Origin: Lachnospiraceae bacterium
Lineage (GTDB): Bacteria > Bacillota > Clostridia > Lachnospirales > Lachnospiraceae
Length of the DNA stretch: 64,000 bases
Assembly: GCA_015057665.1 (NCBI GenBank)
Contig: SVDY01000003.1
Coordinates: 1-64,000 of the forward strand
Direction: 5' to 3'
Positions 37,454 to 47,208 of this stretch are shown piece after piece (positions within the stretch are counted from its first letter, which is position 1; each line of letters starts with the position of its first letter). The notes under the pieces are model-generated. The model made no database searches. It was not told the DNA's origin and saw only the letters and a program-made list of their open reading frames with translations. Made by a program: the position numbers and the translations under genes.

Positions 37454-37484
37454 AAAACGGTCCTTTTTAGGGCCGTTTTTTTGT
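37454..37484 (+). terminator. Terminator of the ribosomal supercluster
   Basis: AAAACGGTCC pairs with GGGCCGTTTT, followed by TTT. Confidence 0.92.
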
Positions 37485-37517
37485 GTTTATGACTTCACAC
37501 CATCGTAGAGCATGAGA

Positions 37518-37676
37518 AACCCTCTTGTATTTTTTCAACCGAAACACGCTTCCGCTCAGTTCAAAACGTAGCGGTACTAACCTCGCACTAAATGAAAGTG
37601 GCTATTCTAAATTATCAAGTGCTCGCTAAGGACCGACGTTTTTCAATGGTTTCGTCATGAAAAAATACAAGGGGTT
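37518..37676. repeat. 160-bp element with long terminal inverted arms
   Basis: AACCCTCTTGTATTTTTTCA (37518-37537) pairs with TGAAAAAATACAAGGGGTT (37658-37676), extended by CCGAAAC/GTTTCG. Inside are CCGCT/AGCGG and CACT/AGTG stems. No ORF. Could be a structured RNA, a MITE-like repeat or an extra transcription barrier after rplQ. Confidence 0.6.
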
Positions 37677-37717
37677 ATCTTTATGAATTTGTTGATGTTG
37701 GAGCATGATTCACATGT

Positions 37718-37723
37718 TATAAT
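37718..37723 (+). promoter_or_regulatory. -10 element before the YhhN gene
   Basis: TATAAT with an upstream TGT (extended -10), 36 bp before the ATG; -35 unclear. Confidence 0.45.
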
Positions 37724-37758
37724 AGGTAAAAGTAAATTTATAAAAAAGGGGCATGTAT

Positions 37759-38463
37759 ATGAATAACAAGTTAGGCAGGTTTGTGCATGTAATAAACCTG
37801 TTTCTTTTAGCAGGTTCGATGATATGTTTAATCGATTATGTGATGCCCGGTGGATGGGCAACGAAAGGAATGACTAGCAGCTGGTTTGTTATAATTGGTC
37901 TTGTTAATTTGAGTTACGCATTTCTGGAAAGAATTTCAAAGATTTCTTTTGTATTAGTCATTGTTATGGGCTTAGTTCTTGGAATGCTGGCAGATATTAT
38001 GCTTGGAAAAAACTTTATCCTTGGCATTGTATTGTTTGCTCTTGGACATATTGCATATTTGATTGGCTTTTTCCTGCTAATAAAACCAAATAGAAGAGAT
38101 ATGATTTTCACTGTGCCGGTTGCGGTAGTATCTGTGATTGCTGTAATTGGGACGCCTTTTATTCAGATTGAAGATCCAATTTTAGAAAAGATGTTAATAG
38201 GGTATGCCATTATTATTGCTGCTATGTTAGGGAAAGCAATTTCGAACTATTGTGCAGATAAAGTAATATCAAATAAGCTGATTTTAATTGGATCAGCTAT
38301 GTTCTGGTTTTCGGACCTCATGCTTGCCGCTAATATGTTTGGGAATGGGGGACATACAGCCAGTCTGTTATGTTGTTTTACTTATTGGCCCGGACAGTGT
38401 ATTTTGGCATATGCCTTATATCATTTTGTGAGAGAAAGAAGAGAGGAAGGTATTTATGAATAA
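37759..38463 (+). CDS. YhhN (TMEM86/lysoplasmalogenase-like) membrane protein
   Basis: 234 residues with eight hydrophobic segments. The family signatures GMLADIMLGKNFILGIVLFALGH and GSAMFWFSDLMLA (metal-ligand Asp) are seen. Relatives hydrolyse the vinyl ether of lysoplasmalogens; plasmalogens are made by many Clostridia, so that role is plausible. ATG 37759 is preferred since AAGGGG lies 7 nt upstream; ATG 37753 is too close. Overlaps the next gene by 8 bp. Confidence 0.8.
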   Translation: MNNKLGRFVHVINLFLLAGSMICLIDYVMPGGWATKGMTSSWFVIIGLVNLSYAFLERISKISFVLVIVMGLVLGMLADIMLGKNFILGIVLFALGHIAYLIGFFLLIKPNRRDMIFTVPVAVVSVIAVIGTPFIQIEDPILEKMLIGYAIIIAAMLGKAISNYCADKVISNKLILIGSAMFWFSDLMLAANMFGNGGHTASLLCCFTYWPGQCILAYALYHFVRERREEGIYE

Positions 38464-39493
38464 AGATTTTTTATACACATTGTTAGATAATATGTCCGTG
38501 TCTGGAAATGAAATTCCATTACAGAAGAAAGTTATCGAGGAGATGAAACCATATTGTGATGAGATCAGAACAGATTATACGGGAAATGTTGTGTCTGTTT
38601 TGAATCCGGACGCAGATTTTAAGGTAATGCTCTGTGGCCATATCGATGAGATTGGGCTCGTGGTAAGTCATATCTTAGAAAGTGGATTGATTAAAGTGAT
38701 GAAAGCTGGAGGGATTTATCCACGTACTTATCCGGGTCATCAGGTGGTTGTTCACGGATATGGGCAGACGGTCTATGGTACCGTTGTGAATTCTGAGGAT
38801 ATGGGGAAGGAAAAGTTAAAAGATAGTGATCTTATCATTGATATCGGTGCCAAAGATAAAGAGGATGCAAGAAAGTATGTGCAGGAGGGAGATCCAGTTC
38901 ACTTACATACGTATCATCAGGAGATGTTAAACGGTTATCTGTCAGCGAGAGCCATTGATGATCGCGGCGGAGCATTTATTGTGCTGGAAGCTTTAAAAAG
39001 AGCCAAAGAAAAAGGATGTAAGATCGGAGTTTATTCTGTTACAACAGTTGGAGAGGAAACTTCTCTTAGAGGTGCTCACTGGGCTGCCAACCGTGTGAAA
39101 CCGGATGTGGCTGTGATTGTAGACGTGACTTATGCAACGGATTATCCGGGGACAAGTCCGGAAGAGTCCGGAGATGTAAAACTGGGCAAGGGTCCGGTAA
39201 TCTGCAACAGTTCTATGGCAAATAAGAAAGTGAATGAATTATTAAAGACATGTGCCAAAGAGAAGAAGATTCCATATCAGATGGAGACTTTCATCGGAAG
39301 AACCCATACAGATGCGGATCAGGTACATTTTGCAGGAGAAGGTTTTGTGACTGCACTTTTATCTCTTCCACTACGCTATATGCATTCTCCAGCTGAAGTC
39401 TGTCATCTTTATGATATAGAGAATTCTATTGAGTTGTTAGCTGAATTTCTTTGCAAAGTGGATGAGAAGACAGATTTTGATCCATTTGCATAA
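38456..39493 (+). CDS. M42 family metallo-aminopeptidase
   Basis: 345-residue di-zinc aminopeptidase of the glutamyl aminopeptidase/endoglucanase M family, degrading peptides in the cytoplasm. Metal ligands and catalytic residues: LCGHIDEIG (His/Asp), SARAIDDRGG (bridging Asp), VGEETSLRGA (catalytic Glu pair), VDVTYATD and RTHTDADQ (His). Coupled to YhhN by overlapping frames; GGAAGG upstream. Confidence 0.93.
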   Translation: MNKDFLYTLLDNMSVSGNEIPLQKKVIEEMKPYCDEIRTDYTGNVVSVLNPDADFKVMLCGHIDEIGLVVSHILESGLIKVMKAGGIYPRTYPGHQVVVHGYGQTVYGTVVNSEDMGKEKLKDSDLIIDIGAKDKEDARKYVQEGDPVHLHTYHQEMLNGYLSARAIDDRGGAFIVLEALKRAKEKGCKIGVYSVTTVGEETSLRGAHWAANRVKPDVAVIVDVTYATDYPGTSPEESGDVKLGKGPVICNSSMANKKVNELLKTCAKEKKIPYQMETFIGRTHTDADQVHFAGEGFVTALLSLPLRYMHSPAEVCHLYDIENSIELLAEFLCKVDEKTDFDPFA

Positions 39494-39504
39494 ATGAGTA
39501 TCGA

Positions 39505-39807
39505 TTAGAGATTCTGTCCCAGTTCCTCTTCCAGAGCAGAAATCCGTTCTTTTAGTTCTTTTACCTTTAAGCGAGAGGCTTTGGAGAGCTTTGTGAGACG
39601 GTCCTGTTCTGTATATAATGCTTCAAATTTAGGATCATTTAACTCCTCTTCAGAGCAGCCGCAGCTTGGAGCATCCAGAACACAGGTGAACTGGGATAAG
39701 AAATTCTCAAGTTCTTCTTTTGTACTTTGATATGTGGCTTCCGCGGCAGTAAGTTGTGCACGAAGCAGCTCTATTTCATGATTGATTTGAATTATTTTCT
39801 TGTCCAT
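39505..39807 (-). CDS. Small coiled-coil protein, hypothetical
   Basis: 100 residues. Two helical, charged coiled-coil stretches (about 1-38 and 65-98) flank a short Cys-containing loop (CVLDAPSCGCSEEEL). Good GGGAGG ribosome-binding site. It converges on the M42 gene with an 11-bp gap and no clear terminator. Function unknown. Confidence 0.65.
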   Translation of the reverse strand: MDKKIIQINHEIELLRAQLTAAEATYQSTKEELENFLSQFTCVLDAPSCGCSEEELNDPKFEALYTEQDRLTKLSKASRLKVKELKERISALEEELGQNL

Positions 39808-39965
39808 GTAGATTGCCTCCCTGAAAGAAATAAGGTATAATTAGATGTTATATGTTGATATATATTCTATTATATCTTTTTTTTGTTGATAATCAATATT
39901 TCAGAAAGATTTTGGTTTTCTGAGATGTTATATATGGAATAGAGATGTTGTAAAAGGAGAAGTAT

Positions 39966-40811
39966 ATGATCAAAATTAAAGATCTTATTTTTCTATATCA
40001 AAAAAAGAACGACGAAGGACAGGTTGTTCACGAGACAAAGGCTGTGGACGGCGTGAGTATGGAAGTGCATCAGGGGGAATTTATTGCCATTCTTGGGCAC
40101 AATGGTTCCGGGAAATCAACTCTTGCCAAACACATTAATGGGATTTTGTATCCAAGTGATGGGGATGTTTTCGTAAAAAATATGAATACAAAGGAAGAGG
40201 CTAATATCTGGAGCATCCGCCAGAGTGCCGGCATGGTATTTCAGAATCCGGATAATCAGATTATTGGAACGATTGTGGAAGAAGACGTAGCATTTGGTCC
40301 CGAGAACCTTGGAATACCGACAGAGGAGATTTGGAAACGGGTGGATGCCGCTTTAAAAGCAGTGCGAATGGAAGCATTCCGGGAAAAGTCTCCCAACCGG
40401 CTTTCCGGAGGCCAGAAGCAGCGTGTTGCCATTGCCGGTGTTCTTGCTATGGAACCGGATTGCATTATCTTAGATGAACCTACTGCAATGCTCGACCCGA
40501 AAGGACGCAGAGGTGTCATTGAGGCCGTGAAATCCCTGAATAAAGAGAAAGGAATCACTATTTTGCTGATTACCCACTATATGGATGAAGTCATTGATGC
40601 GGATCGCATTTTTGTCATGGATAAAGGGAAAGTAGCGATGAACGATAAACCGGAAGAGATTTTTAAAAGAGTGGACGAGCTGAAGGCTTTGGGACTTGAA
40701 GTGCCTTTTGCTACAGAACTTGCGTGGCAGCTTCGAAAAGAAGGTGTGGATCTTCCGGACACTATACTTAGAAGAGAGGAGCTGGTGAAGGCCTTATGTC
40801 AATTAAATTAG
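39966..40811 (+). CDS. ecfA1: ECF transporter ATPase A1
   Basis: 281-residue ATPase of the energy-coupling factor module shared by several vitamin or metal S components. Walker [10 protein letters not shown] (44-52), Q-loop VFQNPDNQI, signature LSGGQKQR, Walker [15 protein letters not shown]-switch ITHYMDE. The FQNPDNQ Q-loop is typical of A1. Overlaps ecfA2 by 16 bp. Confidence 0.94.
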   Translation: MIKIKDLIFLYQKKNDEGQVVHETKAVDGVSMEVHQGEFIAILGHNGSGKSTLAKHINGILYPSDGDVFVKNMNTKEEANIWSIRQSAGMVFQNPDNQIIGTIVEEDVAFGPENLGIPTEEIWKRVDAALKAVRMEAFREKSPNRLSGGQKQRVAIAGVLAMEPDCIILDEPTAMLDPKGRRGVIEAVKSLNKEKGITILLITHYMDEVIDADRIFVMDKGKVAMNDKPEEIFKRVDELKALGLEVPFATELAWQLRKEGVDLPDTILRREELVKALCQLN

Positions 40812-41806
40812 AAAATGTGTCTTATCAGTATTCTCAGAACAGTGCGGCAAGACAAAACACGCTGAAGAATATTAGCTTAGAGATAAACAAAGGTGAGTTC
40901 GTTGCCCTTGTAGGCCATACAGGCAGCGGTAAATCTACACTGGTACAGCATCTGAATGGTCTTCTCACGGCAACAGAAGGTAAGTATTACTTTCATGGAG
41001 AAGATGTATATGCTGAAAAATACAACAAAAAGATGTTAAGAAGCAAAGTGGGCATGACATTCCAATATCCGGAGCATCAGCTCTTCGAATCCACGGTTTT
41101 AAAAGATGTCTGCTTTGGTCCTATGAATATGGGGCTGACGGAAGAGGAAGCGATTGTGGAAGCAAAGAAAGCCTTAGACGCTGTGGGAATTCTTGAGAAG
41201 CATTATTATAAATCACCCTTTGAACTGTCCGGCGGACAGAAACGAAGAGTTGCCATTGCAGGCGTTCTTGCCATGAATCCGGAATATTTTATTTTAGATG
41301 AACCAACGGCAGGTCTTGATCCAAGAGGAAGGCGCAAGATTTTGAATCTGATTAAAAAGCTTCATGAGGAGCGCAATATGTCCATTCTTCTTGTGTCCCA
41401 TTGCATGGAAGACGTGGCAGAATATGCTGACCGTATCCTCGTGTTAAAAAAAGGAGAGCTTGTTGGTGACGGCTCGCCAAAAGAAATCTTTGCAAACCGG
41501 GTTTTATTTGAAGACAAAGGCCTTCTTGTGCCGGAAGCGGTATCTTTTATGGATGAGCTTAACAAGAGCGGATTTTGTACAAGACGCTGTGTCTACGAAG
41601 GAACCGGTGATAAAAACTGTTTTGCAACCACTGTGGATGAAGCAAAAGAAGTAATTCTTGAAATGTTGAAAAAGGGCGGCTGGCAGCCCTCTGAAAAAGG
41701 GCCTAAAGCGGAAAAAACAAAAAAAGCCGGAGGACGCTCAGAAAAAGAAATGAGAACAGGTGAGGAAGAAGCAGTAATAATGGAGAAAGGAGAGAATCTG
41801 TCATGA
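40796..41806 (+). CDS. ecfA2: ECF transporter ATPase A2 with long tail
   Basis: 336 residues. Walker [10 protein letters not shown] (40-48), Q-loop [10 protein letters not shown] (FQYPE is typical of A2), [19 protein letters not shown] and VSHCMED. The usual length is about 285; residues after 290 form a Lys/Glu-rich tail ([19 protein letters not shown]) of unknown role. Overlaps ecfT by 4 bp. Confidence 0.94.
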   Translation: MSIKLENVSYQYSQNSAARQNTLKNISLEINKGEFVALVGHTGSGKSTLVQHLNGLLTATEGKYYFHGEDVYAEKYNKKMLRSKVGMTFQYPEHQLFESTVLKDVCFGPMNMGLTEEEAIVEAKKALDAVGILEKHYYKSPFELSGGQKRRVAIAGVLAMNPEYFILDEPTAGLDPRGRRKILNLIKKLHEERNMSILLVSHCMEDVAEYADRILVLKKGELVGDGSPKEIFANRVLFEDKGLLVPEAVSFMDELNKSGFCTRRCVYEGTGDKNCFATTVDEAKEVILEMLKKGGWQPSEKGPKAEKTKKAGGRSEKEMRTGEEEAVIMEKGENLS

Positions 41807-42621
41807 GAGAAATTACAATCGGACAATATTATATGGCGGATTCTCCGATTCATAGACTGGATCCTCGTGTGAAACTGGCAGGAACATTTGCATTTATGCT
41901 TACTCTTTTATTTCAGAAGAATTTTCCTGCATATGTAATCGCAGTGCTTGTTCTTTTTATCGTTGTAAAAATGTCTACAGTTCCATTTAAGTTTATTGTG
42001 AGAGGTTTAAAACCAATTGCAGTTATTATTTTATTTTCTATTATTGTAAATATGTTGTTCGTGCCGGGAGAACCCCTTTTTAAGTTCTGGTTGTTCCAGA
42101 TTACAAGGGAAGGGATTGTAATGGCAATAGGCCTATCTATCCGCCTTTCCCTGCTCATTCTGGGTGCTTCCGTGATGACTCTTACAACAACACCCAATGA
42201 ACTTACAGACGGTATCGAGAAGGCATTTGGAGGTCTTAAGAGGCTTGGTGTGCCAATTCATGAGATTGCCATGATGATGTCTATTGCCCTCCGTTTTATT
42301 CCGATTTTAACAGAGGAGACGGATCGTATTATGAAGGCTCAGATGGCAAGAGGGGCTGATCTTGACAGCGGCAATCTGATTCAGAAGATTAAGAGTCTGA
42401 TTCCCATTCTGGTTCCTTTATTCGTTGCGGCAATCCGCCGAGCGGGGGATCTTGCCATGGCAATGGAGGCAAAGTGCTACAATGGAAGCGTAGGAAGAAC
42501 AAAGATGAAGCCGCTTGTGTATCAGAAGCGGGACAGATTTGCATATGCGATTATTCTTGTATATATTGCAGTCATGATTGGGTTGGCTGTACTTGCTCCA
42601 AGGCTGGGATTTGGGTTTTGA
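41803..42621 (+). CDS. ecfT: ECF transporter transmembrane subunit T
   Basis: 272 residues with about six TM helices. Start region GQYYMADSPIHRLDPRVKL is the family hallmark; the two coupling motifs appear as AQMARGADLDSG and MEAKCYN. Forms the module with EcfA1 and EcfA2. No S component is encoded nearby, so it is a group II (shared) module. Confidence 0.94.
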   Translation: MREITIGQYYMADSPIHRLDPRVKLAGTFAFMLTLLFQKNFPAYVIAVLVLFIVVKMSTVPFKFIVRGLKPIAVIILFSIIVNMLFVPGEPLFKFWLFQITREGIVMAIGLSIRLSLLILGASVMTLTTTPNELTDGIEKAFGGLKRLGVPIHEIAMMMSIALRFIPILTEETDRIMKAQMARGADLDSGNLIQKIKSLIPILVPLFVAAIRRAGDLAMAMEAKCYNGSVGRTKMKPLVYQKRDRFAYAIILVYIAVMIGLAVLAPRLGFGF

Positions 42622-42751
42622 TTGATCTTTCCCGAACGGGGAGAAGAACGTATGAGAATAGCAGGAAAAAACTGGGTGCAGACATTGAGAGGGAAGAATG
42701 CCTGCGTCCTAGAATGAATTCAAATTATGATTTGAGATGGAGAAAAAAGAA

Positions 42752-43489
42752 ATGAAAAGATTTCGACTGATCGTAGCCTATGACGGTACCAATTACAGCG
42801 GCTGGCAGTATCAGGATAATGCACCTACCATTGAGGGAGAATTAAATAAAGCCCTGTCAACCCTGTTAAAACAGGAGATTGTTGTCATGGGAGCAAGCCG
42901 TACAGACGCCGGCGTTCATGCATACGGGAATGTAGCTGTGTTTGATGCGGAGACGACCATTCCCGGAGAACGATTAAAGCTTGCTTTAAATCCGTTGCTT
43001 CCTGATGATGTGAAAGTAGTAGATTCCGCCATTGTTGCTGATGATTTTCATCCCAGATTCTGCGACACGGAAAAGACCTATGAATATAAGATATTAAACA
43101 GCAGAGATCCATTTCCTACTTTGAGACTGTACAGTTACTGGTACAACCGTCCTCTCGACGTGGAGAGAATGAACAGGGCAGCTGCCCTGATTCCTGGAGG
43201 GAAGGACTTTAAGAGCTTCTGTGCGGCAGGAGCTCAGGTAAAGACAACGGTGCGTATTGTGACGGGCTGTGAAGTATTGCGGGAAGGAGACATGATTACC
43301 ATTCGTGTGAAAGGAGAAGGATTCCTCTATAATATGGTAAGAATTATTGCAGGCACATTAATCCGAGTTGGAGAAGGCTTCTGGGAGCCGGAGCAGGTGA
43401 CAGATATTATTGCAGCCTGCGACAGAACGAAAGCGGGTCCTACGGCACCGGCTCAGGGATTGACGTTAGTGAAGATTGAGTATAAATAA
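42752..43489 (+). CDS. truA: tRNA pseudouridine synthase A
   Basis: Converts U38-40 of tRNA anticodon stems to pseudouridine. 245 residues; catalytic Asp in GASRTDAGVHAYGNV, YDGTNYSGWQ start, and RIIAGTLIRVG C-terminal motif. ATG 42752 follows GGAG by about 10 nt; ATG 42737 is an in-frame alternative with no clear site. A 130-bp gap after ecfT shows nothing. Confidence 0.93.
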   Translation: MKRFRLIVAYDGTNYSGWQYQDNAPTIEGELNKALSTLLKQEIVVMGASRTDAGVHAYGNVAVFDAETTIPGERLKLALNPLLPDDVKVVDSAIVADDFHPRFCDTEKTYEYKILNSRDPFPTLRLYSYWYNRPLDVERMNRAAALIPGGKDFKSFCAAGAQVKTTVRIVTGCEVLREGDMITIRVKGEGFLYNMVRIIAGTLIRVGEGFWEPEQVTDIIAACDRTKAGPTAPAQGLTLVKIEYK

Positions 43490-43570
43490 AGAATAAATAT
43501 TGTATAGGGAAGCAGGAATCTGCCGGCAGAAAGACAAGTCTTAGATGAGAAATCTTAAAGGAGAAACTTT

Positions 43571-44359
43571 ATGGTAATTACAAAAATGATGAATTCCCAT
43601 TTTTTAAATGAGAATGTGAAAATCAGAATCATAATGTCGGATAAGCAGCAGGCTGAGAGGATATTTATTCTGCTTCACGGAAAAAAGAACTCCGACGAAG
43701 ATGAGACGATGCCGGACAAAATGACAACTCAACTGGAGTTGGAAGCATTATGCGAAAAATACCATATGATGATTGCTATTCCCAATATGAAAAACTGCTA
43801 TTATATTTCGTCAGATAACTATAATTGTGAGAAATTCATAAGTGAAGAACTGCCTTTTTTTCTGGAACAGAATGACCGTTCTATTCTAAATGGTGAAAAA
43901 ATGCTGGGTGGTATTTCCATGGGAGGTTATGGGGCTGTATTAATTGGAGCGAATACGCACGTCTTTCGAAAAGTGATATCTATATCTGGTTCTTTCATAG
44001 AAAAGGATATTATGATAGGAAATCCGGAAGTCTGGGGAAGCAGAAAGCCTACAGAAGAATCCACAAAAGGAACGTTCTTGCATCATTTCCTTCCTTTGAA
44101 TGAATTGGCAGATGCACGCAATAAAAGTGCAGAAAAGGCACTTTACAGTTTAAAAGAAAGAAATAACAAAACGGAATTATACTTTTCATGTGGAACAAAA
44201 GACTGGCTTTACGCCAGAAATCTGGCATTATTGCAAGGTCTGGAAGAAATGCATATCCCATATAAATTCTATGAGATTTCAGAGGGGATGCATGAGAGTA
44301 GATGTTTTCGGAGCGGACTCTGGATGATTTTTGAGGAAATAATGAAGAATCGTGGATAA
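43571..44359 (+). CDS. Alpha/beta hydrolase, esterase D/tributyrin esterase-like
   Basis: 262-residue cytoplasmic esterase of the EstA/FrmB group (PF00756). Nucleophile elbow GGISMGGYGA (Ser about 118), oxyanion region ILLHGKKNSDED, Asp in CGTKDWLYARN and His in EGMHES. It probably hydrolyses short acyl or acetyl esters; substrate unknown. AAGGAG before the ATG. It interrupts the usual truA-rplM order. Confidence 0.8.
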   Translation: MVITKMMNSHFLNENVKIRIIMSDKQQAERIFILLHGKKNSDEDETMPDKMTTQLELEALCEKYHMMIAIPNMKNCYYISSDNYNCEKFISEELPFFLEQNDRSILNGEKMLGGISMGGYGAVLIGANTHVFRKVISISGSFIEKDIMIGNPEVWGSRKPTEESTKGTFLHHFLPLNELADARNKSAEKALYSLKERNNKTELYFSCGTKDWLYARNLALLQGLEEMHIPYKFYEISEGMHESRCFRSGLWMIFEEIMKNRG

Positions 44360-44426
44360 AAAACAATGAGACAAAAGGAAATGTGGACAAACACAAAAAA
44401 TCCCCACATTTTTATATAAAAAACAT

Positions 44427-44455
44427 TTGACAACCGTAAGACCCTATAATATAAT
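44427..44455 (+). promoter_or_regulatory. Strong sigma-A promoter of rplM-rpsI
   Basis: TTGACA (44427-44432), 17 bp, TATAAT (44450-44455): both hexamers are consensus. Confidence 0.85.
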
Positions 44456-44463
44456 ATTTAACT

Positions 44464-44541
44464 GTGGCAACATGTCAATTGACGTATGTCACGGGCAAAT
44501 TGTGATCAAATACCAGACCATGCCCCGGTCTTAAGGTATTT
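44464..44541 (+). promoter_or_regulatory. Structured rplM leader (L13 leader-like)
   Basis: Two stems: GTG-ACAT/ATGT-CAC (44464-44492) and AAATACC-GACC/GGTC-GGTATTT (44508-44541). Placed where Firmicutes carry an L13 autoregulatory leader; I cannot confirm the consensus. Confidence 0.5.
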
Positions 44542-44591
44542 TAGATAAACATTTACAAGATTAACATTTGAAGAAATTAGGAGGAACAACC

Positions 44592-45020
44592 ATGAAGACA
44601 TTTATGGCTAGCCCAGCTACAATCACAAGAGAGTGGTATGTAGTAGATGCAGAAGGAAAAACATTAGGCCGTTTAGCATCTGAAATTGCTAAGGTTTTAA
44701 GAGGAAAAAACAAACCAATTTTCACACCACACATGGACTGTGGCGATAACGTAATCGTTATCAACGCTGACAAAATTACTGTAACAGGTAAAAAATTAGA
44801 TCAGAAAGTTTACTACCACCACTCCGGCTGGGTAGGCGGTATGAAAACTGCTACTTTAAAAGAAAAATTAGCTAAGAAACCAGAAGACGTTATGTACCTT
44901 GCTGTTAAAGGCATGCTTCCAAAAGGACCTTTAGGAAGAAGCATGATCAAAAAGCTTCACATCTACGCTGGCGCAGAACATCCACATGCAGCACAGCAGC
45001 CTAAAGTATTAGAATTTTAA
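44592..45020 (+). CDS. rplM: 50S ribosomal protein L13
   Basis: 142 residues, [25 protein letters not shown] and [12 protein letters not shown] motifs, ending [19 protein letters not shown] precedes ATG 44592; the open frame's earlier ATG is not used. Confidence 0.96.
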   Translation: MKTFMASPATITREWYVVDAEGKTLGRLASEIAKVLRGKNKPIFTPHMDCGDNVIVINADKITVTGKKLDQKVYYHHSGWVGGMKTATLKEKLAKKPEDVMYLAVKGMLPKGPLGRSMIKKLHIYAGAEHPHAAQQPKVLEF

Positions 45021-45036
45021 TAAGGAGGACATGTAA

Positions 45037-45429
45037 ATGGCTACAACAAATTTTTACGGAACTGGTAGAAGAAAACATAGTATTGCCAGAGTATATTTAG
45101 TACCTGGAACAGGTAAAGTAACAATCAACAAAAGAGATATGGACGAATACTTCGGAATGGAAACATTAAAAGTTATCGTTCGTCAGCCATTAGTACTTAC
45201 TGAAACAGTAGAAAAATTCGACGTTTTAGTAAACGTATGCGGCGGTGGTTTCACAGGTCAGGCTGGTGCTATCAGACATGGTATCTCCAGAGCTTTATTA
45301 CAGGCTGATGCTGAATACAGACCAGCTCTCAAAAAAGCAGGCTTCTTAACACGTGATCCACGTATGAAAGAAAGAAAGAAATACGGTCTCAAAGGCGCAA
45401 GAAGAGCTCCACAGTTCTCCAAACGTTAG
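45037..45429 (+). CDS. rpsI: 30S ribosomal protein S9
   Basis: 130 residues, [20 protein letters not shown] start and the basic C-terminal tail [11 protein letters not shown] that reaches the P-site tRNA. Confidence 0.96.
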   Translation: MATTNFYGTGRRKHSIARVYLVPGTGKVTINKRDMDEYFGMETLKVIVRQPLVLTETVEKFDVLVNVCGGGFTGQAGAIRHGISRALLQADAEYRPALKKAGFLTRDPRMKERKKYGLKGARRAPQFSKR

Positions 45430-45463
45430 TCAGATCCGTTATACGGTATTTCAAAGATTATCA

Positions 45464-45497
45464 AACCTCAGAAACTTCGGTTTCTGGGGTTTTTCTT
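45464..45497 (+). terminator. Terminator after rpsI
   Basis: AACCTCAGAAAC pairs with GTTTCTGGGGTT around TTCG, followed by TTTCTT. Confidence 0.92.
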
Positions 45498-45685
45498 ATT
45501 TGGAAGGGCTCCATGACAATCAGGAGTAATAAAGCAAGATTTTGCGTCTGACAAAATAATATTTTCGTTCCTAAAATAACAAAAACATGGTAGAATAGGA
45601 CGGTTAGAAAATGATTATGTCATGGAAACGTTATGTAAAGAAAATGTTGTATTAAAGAAATCTTACATCAAGGAAATAAGAAACG

Positions 45686-47053
45686 ATGAAAACAGCAGTT
45701 AGAAAAACAAATGAAAATAAAATGATGTTTACCAACCAGGATCTGGCCAAGCTTTTAATTCCCCTTATGCTGGAACAGCTTTTGACAACTCTTATGGGGA
45801 CTGTGGATACCATGATGGTAAGTACAGTGGGTTCTGCTGCAATCTCTGCCGTATCTTTGGTTGATTCCATTAATATTCTGCTAATTCAGTTATTTGGTGC
45901 ACTGGCCGGCGGAGGCGCCATCATCTGTGCCCAGTACATAGGAAAAAAAGATATGGAGAAGGCCAAGCATGCAGCCAATCAGCTTGTGTTTATCGTAACC
46001 ATACTATCAGTTATTATTACAGCTTTTGCAGTACTGTTTAATAAGCCTCTGCTCCGTCTCATTTTCGGACAGGTAGAAGATGCGGTAATGGATGCGTCTG
46101 TAATCTACTTTTTCATTACTGCACTATCTTATCCGGCCATTGCCATGTATAATGCGGGAGCTTCCGTGTACCGCTCTAATAACAATTCCAGATTGCCAAT
46201 GACAATATCCATCATTTCCAATGTGATGAATATTGCCGGCAATGCATATCTCATCTATGTAATGAAATGGGGCGTAGCCGGGGCAGCCCTCGCCACCCTT
46301 GGTTCCAGGGTATTTTGTGCTGTTGTTATCATGTTTATGTTAAAGCGGCCGAAAGAGGTGATAGGCATTGGTAAAATCCATAAAATTAAAGCAGATTGGG
46401 AAGAACTTAAGAGAATTCTTAAAGTGGGAGTGCCCACAGGAATTGAAAATGGCATGTTCCAGTTTGGCAAGCTTGCCATTCAGTCTACGGTTTCTACTTT
46501 AGGAACAGTAGCTATTGCGGCTCAGGCTATGACTAACATTCTGGAGGCTTTAAATGGAGTAGCGGCCTTGGCCGTAGGTCTGGGCATGATGACTGTAGTT
46601 GGCCAATGCATAGGAGCGAAAGAAGAAGGGCAGGCAATTTATTATATCAAGAAACTTTGTGTGATTGGGGAAGTGGCCCTTGTGATTGGATGCGGGGCTG
46701 TGTGCATTCTGGTAGAACCAATTACCGTCCTTGCAGGTATGGAACCAGAGAGTGCCGCGCTTTGTATTTATATGATTCGGGCGATAACTATTGTGAAACC
46801 GCTATTCTGGACTTTATCTTTTGTACTGCCATACGGTTTCCGGGCAGCAGGAGATGTGAAGTTCCCGATGACTGTATCCTGTATTTCCATGTGGTGCTGC
46901 CGTGTAGCACTTTGTATCTTACTTTGCAGGGGAGTTGGACTTGGTACTATGAGTGTATGGTATGCTATGTTTACAGACTGGGCGGTACGGTGCGTCATCT
47001 TCGTAATACGATTTAAGAATAGAAAATGGATGAAAAAATCACTTGTTTGTTAG
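45686..47053 (+). CDS. MATE family efflux transporter
   Basis: 455 residues, about 12 TM helices in two homologous halves. N-terminal MATE signature LAKLLIPLMLEQLLTTLMGTVD and the GALAGGGAIICAQYIGKKD motif are seen. Exports drugs or metabolites with Na+ or H+; substrate unknown. A TAGAAT -10-like site with TGG lies near 45590. Ends near the hairpin at 47103. Confidence 0.88.
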   Translation: MKTAVRKTNENKMMFTNQDLAKLLIPLMLEQLLTTLMGTVDTMMVSTVGSAAISAVSLVDSINILLIQLFGALAGGGAIICAQYIGKKDMEKAKHAANQLVFIVTILSVIITAFAVLFNKPLLRLIFGQVEDAVMDASVIYFFITALSYPAIAMYNAGASVYRSNNNSRLPMTISIISNVMNIAGNAYLIYVMKWGVAGAALATLGSRVFCAVVIMFMLKRPKEVIGIGKIHKIKADWEELKRILKVGVPTGIENGMFQFGKLAIQSTVSTLGTVAIAAQAMTNILEALNGVAALAVGLGMMTVVGQCIGAKEEGQAIYYIKKLCVIGEVALVIGCGAVCILVEPITVLAGMEPESAALCIYMIRAITIVKPLFWTLSFVLPYGFRAAGDVKFPMTVSCISMWCCRVALCILLCRGVGLGTMSVWYAMFTDWAVRCVIFVIRFKNRKWMKKSLVC

Positions 47054-47102
47054 CGGACTAGAACAGCTTGTTGCTGAATAAAAAAATCAGATAAAGAAAC
47101 AG

Positions 47103-47174
47103 AAGCGGAATATATTCAGAAAATCGCATCGTCACAATGCCTTGTGATCTAAGATTTTCGAATATATTCCGCTT
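47103..47174. repeat. Long-arm hairpin between convergent genes
   Basis: AAGCGGAATATATTC (47103-47117) pairs with GAATATATTCCGCTT (47160-47174), then GAAAATC/GATTTTC, with an inner TCACAA-TGCC-TTGTGA stem. Same plan and same inner CACAA/TTGTG stem as the element at 5097-5184, but with a different arm sequence. Confidence 0.75.
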
Positions 47175-47208
47175 TCGGTTCTTTTGAGATTTATTAGCTG
47201 ATACTCAT

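Noticed and set aside
42622..42751. Small gene between ecfT and truA
   Set aside because: The open frame spanning 42474-42755 overlaps ecfT out of frame and lacks a ribosome-binding site.
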